Below are positions 56,025 to 64,000 of a DNA stretch of 64,000 nucleotides, one piece after another. The notes under the pieces are model-generated. The model saw only the letters and a program-made list of their open reading frames with translations. It did not search any database and was not told where the DNA came from. Position numbers and translations under genes: made by a program. Every line of letters begins with the position of its first letter. Position 1 is the stretch's first letter. Source of the stretch: Leptodesmis sichuanensis A121 (GTDB taxonomy: Bacteria; Cyanobacteriota; Cyanobacteriia; Leptolyngbyales; Leptolyngbyaceae); the NCBI RefSeq assembly GCF_021379005.1, contig NZ_CP075171.1, forward strand, positions 2,604,001 to 2,668,000, given 5' to 3'.

Positions 56025-56474
56025 ACTGAATCTTCCTGATGATCGTCTTGAACGTTTTGGCTAAAGCAATCTATGGGTATCAGTGAGGCTGGCTGTGCAG
56101 TCTGGGAAAACTCCTACTGCCAATCTATGGCATTTTAGACGCTTTCAATTCCTCCCTGGCAGACTCGGTACTACTAGAAACCGGGCTTCTGGTTAGAGTA
56201 GGCAACAAAGCCACATCATGGCGGAGAACTCCGGTCTCTGTACCGATGTTTTAGTATTCCCCAGGGCAGGGAGATCCGAAATCACAAGCCGTAAGTTTCA
56301 TACGGGCAAGTTAGTCCATCAAGCAACTCTATGCAAAATACTGGAAAAATTCTATGGTTACTCTCATCCAGTCGGATTTCTAAACAAATCCTTAAAAGCG
56401 TCTTAAAGGCTGCCTTGTAAGGCTCATGCAAATTTTTCTGGGAAAAGGATCCGCAAAATCTCTGAGAAAGATGC
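56025..56474. other. 450-bp intergenic region
   Basis: Contains AGAAACCGGGCTTCTGGTT within a larger inverted repeat CTACT...AGTAG (about 56171-56202), a common cyanobacterial intergenic motif. The 62-codon frame at 56218 lacks a ribosome site and homology. Promoters for ebsA-like and the radical SAM gene lie here. Confidence 0.6.
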
Positions 56475-56537
56475 TTGTGTTACATCCCCCTAAGAATTAT
56501 TGTGGATTTCAAAGAAGTTGATCGAATTTGGGATCTT

Positions 56538-57536
56538 ATGGCACCTCTGGTTGCGAATTATTATCTGACCTACCGCTGCAATGCCCGGTGTCACTTCTGC
56601 GACATTTGGGCATTAGAACCCAAACAGGAAGCTGATTTCCAGACCATCCAGCGAAATCTGCGAGATTTACGGCGGCTGGGTGTGAAGTATGTGGATTTCA
56701 CGGGCGGAGAGCCGTTACTGCGAACGGATGTGGCCGAAATCTACCAGGAGGCTAAACGGCAGGGGTTCGTAACCAGCATGACGACTAATACAATCCTTTA
56801 CCCCAAGCGGGCGAAGGAGATGCAGGGATTGGTGGACTTCCTGAATTTTTCTCTGGATGGGCCAGACGCAGAGAGCCACAACCAATCAAGAGGCGTACAG
56901 ATCTTCGATACCCTGGTTGAGTCTGTGAAAATTGCTCACTCTCTCGGTGAATACCCGGTACTCAACCACACCGTAACCGCCCAGAATTATCATCGAATTC
57001 CCGAAGTTGCTGAGTTGGGGCAGCGATTAGAGACGCGAGTTTGGTTAAACCCGGCTTTCACCGCCCACAATAACTACAACTCTAAGAAGAATCCCACTCC
57101 AGATATGGTAGCGGCGATCGAATCTGCTGCCAGACAATACAGTAATGTTGGCTACAATAAAGCTTCCCTGGCTTTTATTGAAGCGGGCGGCAATGACACC
57201 CAAAATCCACGCTGCAAGGCTGTAGATGCGGTGATTGCAATTTCGCCCCACGATGAGTTGTTGTTACCCTGTTATCACTTTGCTCAAACTGGAGTTCCTA
57301 TTAATGGTCGCTTGTATGAGTTGTACAAGCAGTCGGAGGAGGTAGAGAGCTACCGACAGTCCCAGGGCAAGTTGCCTGTTTGTGAGGGCTGTACGGTGTG
57401 GTGCTACCTGATTCCCAGCTTTTTCAAAGGTTTAGACAAGTACTGGTGGTTAAATCAAGTGACCTATGCAGGAGAGTTCCTGGCCCGAAAACGATTCCTT
57501 CAACGAACTGCAGCCTATCAGCGCTCTGCTAGCTGA
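56538..57536 (+). CDS. radical SAM enzyme
   Basis: 332 aa from ATG 56538; the frame extends to TTG 56475 but the family starts near MAPLVANYYLTYRC. The iron-sulfur motif is CNARCHFCDIW, followed by DFTGGEPLLRTDVAEIYQEA (SAM-binding GGEP). C-terminal cysteines (NPRCKAVDAVI, LPCYHFAQ, CEGCTVWC) suggest an auxiliary cluster as in SPASM enzymes. HpnH-like or cyanobacterial radical SAM of unknown substrate. It overlaps the next gene by 71 bp. Confidence 0.88.
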   Translation: MAPLVANYYLTYRCNARCHFCDIWALEPKQEADFQTIQRNLRDLRRLGVKYVDFTGGEPLLRTDVAEIYQEAKRQGFVTSMTTNTILYPKRAKEMQGLVDFLNFSLDGPDAESHNQSRGVQIFDTLVESVKIAHSLGEYPVLNHTVTAQNYHRIPEVAELGQRLETRVWLNPAFTAHNNYNSKKNPTPDMVAAIESAARQYSNVGYNKASLAFIEAGGNDTQNPRCKAVDAVIAISPHDELLLPCYHFAQTGVPINGRLYELYKQSEEVESYRQSQGKLPVCEGCTVWCYLIPSFFKGLDKYWWLNQVTYAGEFLARKRFLQRTAAYQRSAS

Positions 57537-58938
57537 CCTGGCCCATCTGCCTGAGTCGGATGAAGACCCCGAACCAGAGTCCTACCGCACGGGCAACCGT
57601 CGGCGCAGGGCAGCCGTGGCGCTGGTCATTATTTGGGGTGGTACGATCGCGCTCCACCTGGCAACCTGGGGTTCCTGGTTTGTGTTGGGGCTAACCACCC
57701 TGATGGGAATTCATGCCGTCAGGATTTTGTGCGCCCGTCCCCTTCCCCCTCCCAAGGCACTCGATAATGCCAACCCAGAAGCATTACCGTTTGTATCGCT
57801 GATGGTCGCAGCCAAAAATGAAGAGGCGGTGATTGGTCGGCTTGTTCCAGCGCTTTGTAGCCTGGATTATCCCAGCAGCCGCTACGAAGTCTGGATAATT
57901 GATGACAGCAGTACCGATCAGACTCCGGTGTTGCTGCAGCAACTTTCGCAACAGTATGAAAATTTACGGGTATTTCACCGTCCCCCCAATTCTACGGGTG
58001 GAAAATCGGGTGCTTTAAATCAGGTCCTGCCTTTAACTAAAGGTGAAATTATCGCCGTATTTGATGCCGATGCTCAGGTTGCTCCAGACTTGCTGCGTCG
58101 AGTTTTGCCCCTGTTTGAGCGTCCTGATTTGGGAGCCGTGCAAGTCCGGAAGCAGGTCGCTAATGTGTCCTCCAATGCCTGGATTCAGGGACAAATTGCT
58201 GAAATGGCGCTGGATTCCTATTTTCAGCAGCAGCGGATTGCGATCGGGGGAATTGGTGAACTGCGAGGTAACGGGCAATTTGTCCGCCGCACCGCGCTGG
58301 ATGACTGTGGCGGCTGGAATGAAAAAACCATCACCGATGACCTGGATCTGACGATTCGCCTGCATTTACACAAGTGGGACATCGATTTTACGGTCATGCC
58401 TGCAGTCCGGGAAGAAGGGGTGACAAAAGCGATCGCCCTCTGGCATCAGCGCAGCCGTTGGGCTGAGGGGGGCTACCAGCGGTATCTGGACTACTGGCAA
58501 CCGATTCTGCGTAACCGTATGGGTACTGGCAAAACGATCGATTTGGTAATGTTCTGGATTACCCAATACTTTCTGCCAACCGCCGCCATTCCCGATACCC
58601 TGATGGCTATTATTCGCCATCGCCCGATGATGCTGATTCCGGTCACCAGTTTGTCCATTACCCTTTCCCTGATTGGGATGCTGATTGGTCAGCGGCGGAT
58701 CCGGCGATCGCAGGCCGCACTGCAGGGTTATTCCCCTGCCGGGACAACCACCGCTGAGGCAATCGAAACCAAACCGCAGTTTGTGTTCTTTGGCCCCCTA
58801 TTTCGAGCATTCTATGGAACTCTATATATGCTTCACTGGTTTCCGGTGATGGCCAGTACCACTGCTCGAATGGCAATTCGGCCTAATCGTCTGAAGTGGG
58901 TAAAGACGGTTCACTATGGTGCCGAGGAGAGTCATTAG
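57466..58938 (+). CDS. family 2 glycosyltransferase, processive type
   Basis: 490 aa. Two N-terminal helices (AAVALVIIWGGTIALHLATW), then the GT2 domain: LPFVSLMVAAKNEEAVIGRL, IDDSSTDQTPVLLQQ, AVFDADAQVAPDLL (DxD), DDLDLTIRLHLHKWDIDF, and the HQRSRWAEGGYQRYLDY (QxxRW) motif. C-terminal helices complete a cellulose-synthase-like architecture. ATG 57466 lies inside the radical SAM gene; the long overlap suggests joint expression. Confidence 0.9.
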   Translation: MQESSWPENDSFNELQPISALLADLAHLPESDEDPEPESYRTGNRRRRAAVALVIIWGGTIALHLATWGSWFVLGLTTLMGIHAVRILCARPLPPPKALDNANPEALPFVSLMVAAKNEEAVIGRLVPALCSLDYPSSRYEVWIIDDSSTDQTPVLLQQLSQQYENLRVFHRPPNSTGGKSGALNQVLPLTKGEIIAVFDADAQVAPDLLRRVLPLFERPDLGAVQVRKQVANVSSNAWIQGQIAEMALDSYFQQQRIAIGGIGELRGNGQFVRRTALDDCGGWNEKTITDDLDLTIRLHLHKWDIDFTVMPAVREEGVTKAIALWHQRSRWAEGGYQRYLDYWQPILRNRMGTGKTIDLVMFWITQYFLPTAAIPDTLMAIIRHRPMMLIPVTSLSITLSLIGMLIGQRRIRRSQAALQGYSPAGTTTAEAIETKPQFVFFGPLFRAFYGTLYMLHWFPVMASTTARMAIRPNRLKWVKTVHYGAEESH

Positions 58939-58953
58939 TCAAGCAACCATCCT

Positions 58954-61011
58954 TTAGAAAGGCACATCATCGTCATCTTCTTCTTCAGGGTTGGAGGACG
59001 AACTGTTCCAGGATGACGGAGAATCTGGTGCATCAGCATCAAGTTCGTCTGGTGCTGACTCCAGGTCGATCAAGTCTTTGTCAATACTGGTTGGTGATTC
59101 TGTCCTACCTTCCAGATCAACGACCTGACCAGCAAAAAATTCAGCCAGTCGTTTTGATGCTTGGGTCACTTCATCTTCTTCCCAGGGAGAAGAAAAATCA
59201 TGTAGGGGGTCGGGGTCTGCAAGAGTTGTAGTAGCCTCAGGTGGTTTTGGCCCTGGAGGGGAAGTGCCCTGCTGGCCTGCCACTGGCGATTGAGGCGGGT
59301 TGACCTGGGGAGGAGGTGAACCTGCCGGAGGTTGAGACTGGGGCCGTGATGCAGGTGGTGCGCCCGAAGTAGGGGGTGCTCCGGGTGCGGTCGATCGAGG
59401 ACTGGGTTGCCCTTGAGCAGGCTCACTTGCGCGACTGCCCGGAGCGGCAACTTCTAAAGTGATATGCACTTTTCGCCCAAATACCTTTTGGAAGGCCGCT
59501 TCAATATTCGGTAATTTTCCCTGAGCCATTTTAAATAAAGGTTGGGTACTCACTCCTAACCGCACCTGCTCGCCATTAAATCCCAGCAGTTGGCATTGCT
59601 GCTTCACCATCACTTGAGTAGAAAAAGGCTGAATCGCACTAATAATGTTTTGCCAGGTTTGCTCCAGGTTGACGATCGCGGCAGGTGCCACATCCATGTC
59701 GTCTTCACCCGGAACCTCTTGATCTGAATTCTTTTGAACTGTTGGTTCAAAGTGGTGTGATGCAGGTGTGGGTTTTTCCTGATCGGAGGATGCTGCAGGA
59801 GCAGGGGGAGCAATCTGAGAAACTGACGCGGAAGTAGAGGCGGGAGATGAGCAGGAAGGTAGGGAAGAGGAGGGAGATGAGGAGGTGCGATGGGTCAAGG
59901 TGGCAGGTTGTTGGGGCGCGATCGCGGAGGGCAACAATCCCATCAGGGTGACTTCCAGCCAGAGGCGGGGTTGGGTGGTATGCTTCAGTTGAACTTCGGC
60001 GCTTCTAAGGTGTTGTTGTCCGGCCAGAATTGCGGCAATGCTCAGGTGTTCCGCCAGGGTACACAGGTGTTGCCAGGTAGGAGGGGTGAGCGCTACGAGG
60101 TCGTTGCGATCGCGGGCAGTTTTGGCAATCAGCAAATCGCGGTAGAAACTGGCCAGGTTTTGCAGCACAATCAGAGGTTCGCGGCCCCGATCCATCAAAC
60201 GACGAGTATGATCCAGAACGGCTTCGGGATTGTCCTGGGCGATCGCCTCCAGCAATCCCAACAAATCCCGTTCAGGCACCGAGCCAACTAGATCCCAGAC
60301 CTGTTCCACATCAATTTGCGTAGGCAGGAGGCTGAGTTGGTCGAGCAAACTTTCGGCATCTCGTAATCCCCCCTGAGCAATTTGAGCCACCAGCGTAATC
60401 GCTTCCTCTTTGATGGCAATCCCTTCTAAATCAGCGATCTTCTGCAAATGGCGCACCATTGCATCCAGAGGAATGCGACGGTAATCAAAGCGCTGACAGC
60501 GAGAAATGATAGTAGGTAGTACTCGTTGAGGATCGGTGGTCGCCAGGACGAAAACGACGCGATCGGGCGGCTCCTCCAAAGTCTTCAGCAGTGCATTAAA
60601 CGCCGCAGCGCTGAGCATGTGACACTCGTCAACTACATACACTTTGTAGCGACACTGCACTGGGGCAAACTGGGCGCGTTCAATTAGTTCTCGAATGTTG
60701 TCTACTCCCGTATTGCTGGCGGCATCAATTTCAATTACATCCAGCGCCGACCCACGGGCGATCGCTTGACACACCTCACACCGACCACAGGGAGTTGCCG
60801 TTGGTTGGGGACTGCTCAGGCAATTCAGGGACTTCGCCAGAATCCGGGCACTGGAGGTTTTACCCGTTCCTCGCGCTCCCGTAAATAAATAGGCCGGGGC
60901 AATTCGTTGCTGTTCAATCGCATTGGTGAGCGTAGCTGCGATCGCCTCCTGCCCCACCAGTTCAGCGAAGGTTTGGGGACGATATTTATGATGAAGCGGC
61001 TCGTAGGTCAT
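58954..61011 (-). CDS. dnaX: DNA polymerase III subunits gamma and tau
   Basis: 685 aa. Clamp-loader ATPase: FTGARGTGKTSSARILAKSL (Walker A), zinc module CGRCEVCQAIARG with the upstream Cys in LNCLSSPQP, VYVVDECHMLSAAAFNALLK (Walker B) and SRCQRFDYRRIPLDAMVRHL (arginine finger). The tail is long, Pro/Ser-rich and acidic (EEEDDDDVPF end), as in cyanobacteria. No obvious internal slippage site for gamma was searched exhaustively. Confidence 0.96.
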   Translation of the reverse strand: MTYEPLHHKYRPQTFAELVGQEAIAATLTNAIEQQRIAPAYLFTGARGTGKTSSARILAKSLNCLSSPQPTATPCGRCEVCQAIARGSALDVIEIDAASNTGVDNIRELIERAQFAPVQCRYKVYVVDECHMLSAAAFNALLKTLEEPPDRVVFVLATTDPQRVLPTIISRCQRFDYRRIPLDAMVRHLQKIADLEGIAIKEEAITLVAQIAQGGLRDAESLLDQLSLLPTQIDVEQVWDLVGSVPERDLLGLLEAIAQDNPEAVLDHTRRLMDRGREPLIVLQNLASFYRDLLIAKTARDRNDLVALTPPTWQHLCTLAEHLSIAAILAGQQHLRSAEVQLKHTTQPRLWLEVTLMGLLPSAIAPQQPATLTHRTSSSPSSSLPSCSSPASTSASVSQIAPPAPAASSDQEKPTPASHHFEPTVQKNSDQEVPGEDDMDVAPAAIVNLEQTWQNIISAIQPFSTQVMVKQQCQLLGFNGEQVRLGVSTQPLFKMAQGKLPNIEAAFQKVFGRKVHITLEVAAPGSRASEPAQGQPSPRSTAPGAPPTSGAPPASRPQSQPPAGSPPPQVNPPQSPVAGQQGTSPPGPKPPEATTTLADPDPLHDFSSPWEEDEVTQASKRLAEFFAGQVVDLEGRTESPTSIDKDLIDLESAPDELDADAPDSPSSWNSSSSNPEEEDDDDVPF

Positions 61012-61169
61012 GGGGAGTAGCTAAGGATGGGAAATAGTAGCCCGAAAAATAATTCCTGATCCTGATCCAGGACATTAATCTAGCGTAAAGGATTGTCCTT
61101 CATACAAATGTACTATATTCGTCTATTGTGGCGCGTAGCCCGATTTCGCTAAGATACAGCACCGCACGC

Positions 61170-61652
61170 CTATCTCTGGAAAGACCGCAAAATTTTCATT
61201 GCCAGGGAAGCGGGAGAAGAAGTCAGCGTAGCTTGTCGGCCTGCCTGGGCAGCGTCAGTGAGACAGATCTGCAGATAGGAGGCTGGTTGATCCAGGAGCC
61301 GATCGCTCCACTCGATCGCCACAATACCCGGTTCTACCTCCTGCCCTTCCCAGTAGGTTTCTAGATGTAAGTCAGCTACTTCCGGCCCCTCCAGGCGATA
61401 TAAATCCAGGTGATACAGCGGTAATCGTCCACCTGGATATTCATTAATCAGGGTAAATGTGGGACTGTCGATTGACTCTGGAATACCCAATCCCTCCCCA
61501 ATTCCCTGCACCAGGGTAGTTTTTCCACTGCCTAAGTCTCCCTGTAACAGGATCACACTCCCCGCCTCCAGCGTTTTGCCCAATTGCACCCCCAGCGATC
61601 GGGTTGCTTCCGCATCTGGCAGATTCAAAATAGTCGATTCTTCACCCTTCAC
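61170..61652 (-). CDS. tsaE: tRNA threonylcarbamoyladenosine synthesis ATPase
   Basis: 160 aa. P-loop LLQGDLGSGKTTLVQGIGEG, switch-like SPTFTLINEYPGGRLPLYHL and DLYRLEGPEVADL, then VAIEWSDRLLDQP. It acts with TsaB and TsaD to make t6A37 in tRNA. Complete length. Low-complexity repeats (AGTTTTGAGTTTTGAG) lie just upstream. Confidence 0.95.
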   Translation of the reverse strand: MKGEESTILNLPDAEATRSLGVQLGKTLEAGSVILLQGDLGSGKTTLVQGIGEGLGIPESIDSPTFTLINEYPGGRLPLYHLDLYRLEGPEVADLHLETYWEGQEVEPGIVAIEWSDRLLDQPASYLQICLTDAAQAGRQATLTSSPASLAMKILRSFQR

Positions 61653-61670
61653 AACATTCTCAGTTTTAAG

Positions 61671-61700
61671 TTCTAAGTTTTGAGTTTTGAGTGAATAGTT
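61671..61700. repeat. heptamer-type tandem repeat upstream of tsaE
   Basis: AGTTCTAAGTTTTGAGTTTT repeats a 7-bp unit; the same class occurs inside chlD at 38425-38464. Confidence 0.75.
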
Positions 61701-61764
61701 AAGAGTTTTCCTGTTTCCTGCCTACCCTCTCATCCCCTTATCATCTCCTCTCCCGGATTTCCTC

Positions 61765-63132
61765 TCACAGCCCCTGCACTCGCGTAAACCAGCGGAATAA
61801 TACACGCGAGAGGGCCACAGGATTATGGCGAATCAACCCGGTGTGTTCATCTTCCTCCATCACATTGGCCAGAATCACCCGCCGACCTAAGCGGGCCACC
61901 ACATCGCGATCGAGGGGCACCGGATTGGAACTTTCCTGAGCATAGCGGATGAGCGCTTTGGCTGAAGGGGTTTGCTTTTGAATCAGAACAGCTTCAAACA
62001 GGCGCTTGCCACAGGCTCGATCGATCGCCCGGATGTGATCACCAACGCTGTAGCCCTGGGTTTCCCCTTCCTGAGTCATGATGTTACAGACGTAGATTCG
62101 GGGTGCTTTAGAGGCTGCGATCGCTTCTGTAATTTCAGGGACGAGCAAATTCGGGATGATGCTGGTGTATAGACTGCCGGGGCCAATGATGATAAAGTCG
62201 GCATCCTGAATCGCTTTAACGGCTTTGGGTAAGGCCGGAGGATTAGCGGGAGTACAACCAATTCTGACAATCGTGCCCCGCGCTTCCGTGATACTGGACT
62301 CTCCCTCAATCCGCCGGCCATCCGCTAACTCGGCCCACAAGCTGACATCACTCAAGGTCGCCGGTAGAACCTGTCCCCGAACGGCTAACACTTTGGAACT
62401 GGCCGCGATCGCCTGCTCCAAGTCACCCGTAATTTCGCTCATTGCCGTCAAAAACAGGTTGCCAAAGCTGTGGCCCATTAATCCATCCCCAGCCCGAAAG
62501 CGGTACTGGAATAATTCCGTCATCAACTTTTCTTCATCTGCCAGGGCCGCCAGACAGTTGCGGATATCCCCCGGAGGCAGCACGCCAATCTCCCGTCGCA
62601 ATCGACCCGATGAGCCGCCATCATCCGCTACTGTCACGATCGCGGTGATATTCGCACTGTAATCTTTTAACCCTCGCAATAGGGTAGATAGTCCAGTTCC
62701 GCCCCCAATCACCACAATCCGTGGTCCCCGATTGAGGCGACGGTGAGCCAATAGCACATCTACTAAATCCTGATCCCCCTCTGGCATCAATACCTCAGTA
62801 ATCGATCCAAGGGTACGGCTATGCCCCCACCACACCAGTAAAAGACCAGAAGCCATCACCAGGGGGCCGCTGACATAGCTGGGAATAATATCTGTGATGG
62901 TTTGCAGAATTTCTCCCAGCAGTTGAGTGGTATAGAAGACCGGGGTGAGCTTCATCCAGATCGCAAATCCCACTGTTGCTAACAGCACTCCCGTAGCACT
63001 GAGTAACAACCACCGTTTGACCAGCAGACCAGGTGCCAACCACTTGAACCAACGACTCAACATCTGGGTGCGACGGCTAAAGGTCTCTTGCCTCAGTACA
63101 TGAATTGCCTGTTTGAGTAAACCATTGGTCAT
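61765..63132 (-). CDS. YvcK-family gluconeogenesis factor
   Basis: 455 aa. Two N-terminal hydrophobic segments ([40 protein letters not shown]), an arrangement usual in cyanobacteria. The CofD-like domain has [60 protein letters not shown] and [20 protein letters not shown]. Role in carbon flux and cell-wall precursor balance is inferred from Bacillus YvcK. Confidence 0.93.
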   Translation of the reverse strand: MTNGLLKQAIHVLRQETFSRRTQMLSRWFKWLAPGLLVKRWLLLSATGVLLATVGFAIWMKLTPVFYTTQLLGEILQTITDIIPSYVSGPLVMASGLLLVWWGHSRTLGSITEVLMPEGDQDLVDVLLAHRRLNRGPRIVVIGGGTGLSTLLRGLKDYSANITAIVTVADDGGSSGRLRREIGVLPPGDIRNCLAALADEEKLMTELFQYRFRAGDGLMGHSFGNLFLTAMSEITGDLEQAIAASSKVLAVRGQVLPATLSDVSLWAELADGRRIEGESSITEARGTIVRIGCTPANPPALPKAVKAIQDADFIIIGPGSLYTSIIPNLLVPEITEAIAASKAPRIYVCNIMTQEGETQGYSVGDHIRAIDRACGKRLFEAVLIQKQTPSAKALIRYAQESSNPVPLDRDVVARLGRRVILANVMEEDEHTGLIRHNPVALSRVLFRWFTRVQGL

Positions 63133-63615
63133 TGCTAATCAAGAAATAGGGACGTGACGAAGTGAATCTGTTGAAAAGATTGCTCAAACCTAAAGTTTAT
63201 ATAAAACTTTGATTTAACGGTGCTGCAGGATGCTCTATTCAAGCACCAACAGGAACCTCTTGAACAGTTAAATTGATAACTTCAAATTAAATTTTTAGTT
63301 TTCCGGTTTAACCGGAATACCCATAAATGAACCTGTAGAAGGTGATCTAAGTTCTTCTAAGCATTAGCACAACTGACCTGGTAATCCCAGATACTAGAGG
63401 TGGAGGTACGGTAGAAGGATGTCGGGCGCAATTTCGTTTAAGTCTGCAAGAAGATAAATCGGCAAGTAAGCAGTTGGACAGAAAGTCGGCTGGCCACCTG
63501 ACAGAGTACCTCTCTTTAGCTAAAGTCATAGGAGTTTAGATTGGGCGCTCATTTTTCCATGCACTGCAACCCCAACGTTAAACCAATTACGAGTAGCCCT
63601 GGTTCACCCATCCTA
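63133..63615. other. 483-bp intergenic region
   Basis: Divergent promoters are expected. Two palindromes are visible: AAAGTTTATATAAAACTTT (63192-63210) and TTCCGGTTTAACCGGAA (63301-63317). No ORF with support and no tRNA was recognised. Confidence 0.6.
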
Positions 63616-64000
63616 ATGACTGAACCACTGATTGAACTGAGAGGAGTCTCTAAGGCTTTTGGCGATCGTGTCATCCTGGATGCGGTTGATTTAAAAATTT
63701 ACCGGGGAGAGGCGCTTGTAATTATCGGGCCTTCGGGGACAGGCAAATCCACCATCTTGAGAATTATTGCAGGGTTGTTGGCTCCTGATGCGGGCGAAAT
63801 TTATGTGCAGGGTCATCGTCGTCAGGGATTAATTGAGGATGCATCAGATCCGATCGGCATTGGCATGGTGTTTCAGCAAGCCGCTCTGTTCGACTCTCTG
63901 ACGGTTGATGAAAATGTCGGGTTCCTGCTCTATGAACATTCCCGACTTCCCCAGCGGCAAATTCAAGAGTTGGTAAATCAACGACTGGAGATGGTAGGTC
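63616..64000 (+). CDS. ABC transporter ATP-binding protein, MlaF-like (partial)
   Basis: 128 residues before the window ends. MTEPLIELRGVSKAFGDRVI, Walker A IIGPSGTGKSTILRIIAGLL and the Q-loop MVFQQAALFDSLTVDENVGF fit the MlaF/Ttg2A group for lipid (MCE) transport. Start ATG 63616 follows the family start; no strong ribosome site is seen. Confidence 0.9.
   Translation, partial: MTEPLIELRGVSKAFGDRVILDAVDLKIYRGEALVIIGPSGTGKSTILRIIAGLLAPDAGEIYVQGHRRQGLIEDASDPIGIGMVFQQAALFDSLTVDENVGFLLYEHSRLPQRQIQELVNQRLEMVG

Noticed and set aside
56218-56406. 62-codon ORF in the gap before the radical SAM gene
   Set aside because: No ribosome site, no homology and no coding character.

Overview
The window is cyanobacterial chromosome. 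Evidence: a magnesium chelatase D gene (chlD), an SLH/OprB-type iron-uptake porin, an EbsA-like gene, HIP1 octamers (for example 15068-15075), heptamer short tandem repeats, and an insertion-sequence complement of ISAzo13, IS630, ISKra4, IS256 and IS110 types. Gene content suggests a Leptolyngbya-like lineage, but the genus cannot be fixed from this sequence.

Layout. 1-1747 is the 3' end of ppsA with its terminator. 1745-37565 is a chromosomal integron about 36 kb long. It starts with a full-length integron integrase gene on the minus strand (1745-2713). An attI region follows (2714-2930), then an array of cassettes whose attC sites all read on the plus strand (2925 to about 20064). From 25408 to 36834 there is a second array in the opposite orientation. 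It ends at a second attI-like region (36836-37220) and a truncated, clearly different integron integrase (37221-37565). The two arrays therefore converge on an insertion-sequence pile-up at 20224-25174. About 34 attC sites can be placed. All but two weak ones have inverted R boxes, a 3-nt central spacer, pairing L boxes and one extra G in L''. Twenty-eight cassettes are copies of one 306-332 bp unit with no convincing sense gene. The coding cassettes carry a lysozyme-like/CHAP cell-wall hydrolase, four toxin-antitoxin modules, an AraC regulator with a LysE-type exporter and a globin, an AbfB-domain protein, four-helix or longer membrane proteins, and two proteins of unknown function.

Insertion sequences. 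An IS110-family element sits between the half sites of one attC and has itself been hit by an ISKra4 and an ISAzo13 element. Two further ISAzo13 copies, an IS630, and an ISAzo13 end fragment are nested at 20224-23920. Two IS256-family copies lie in inverted orientation (23921-25174, truncated; 30593-31990, intact with an 8-bp duplication). Target duplications allow exact reconstruction of three broken genes: the IS110 transposase, the LysE-type exporter and a cassette membrane protein.

Backbone (37761-64000). Minus strand: chlD, a sugar ABC permease, cardiolipin synthase and a nuclease-family protein. Plus strand: a propeller-like lipoprotein/membrane protein, the porin and hisG. Then come a glyoxalase-fold protein, a cupin, a histidine phosphatase, two membrane proteins, a HerA-type ATPase, a small RHH gene pair, exonuclease III, truB, the EbsA-like gene, a radical SAM enzyme overlapping a GT2 glycosyltransferase, dnaX, tsaE, a YvcK-type factor, and the start of an MlaF-like ABC ATPase. 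This part looks like ordinary housekeeping chromosome, apart from repeat insertions inside chlD and a strong operator-like inverted repeat at 53098-53142.
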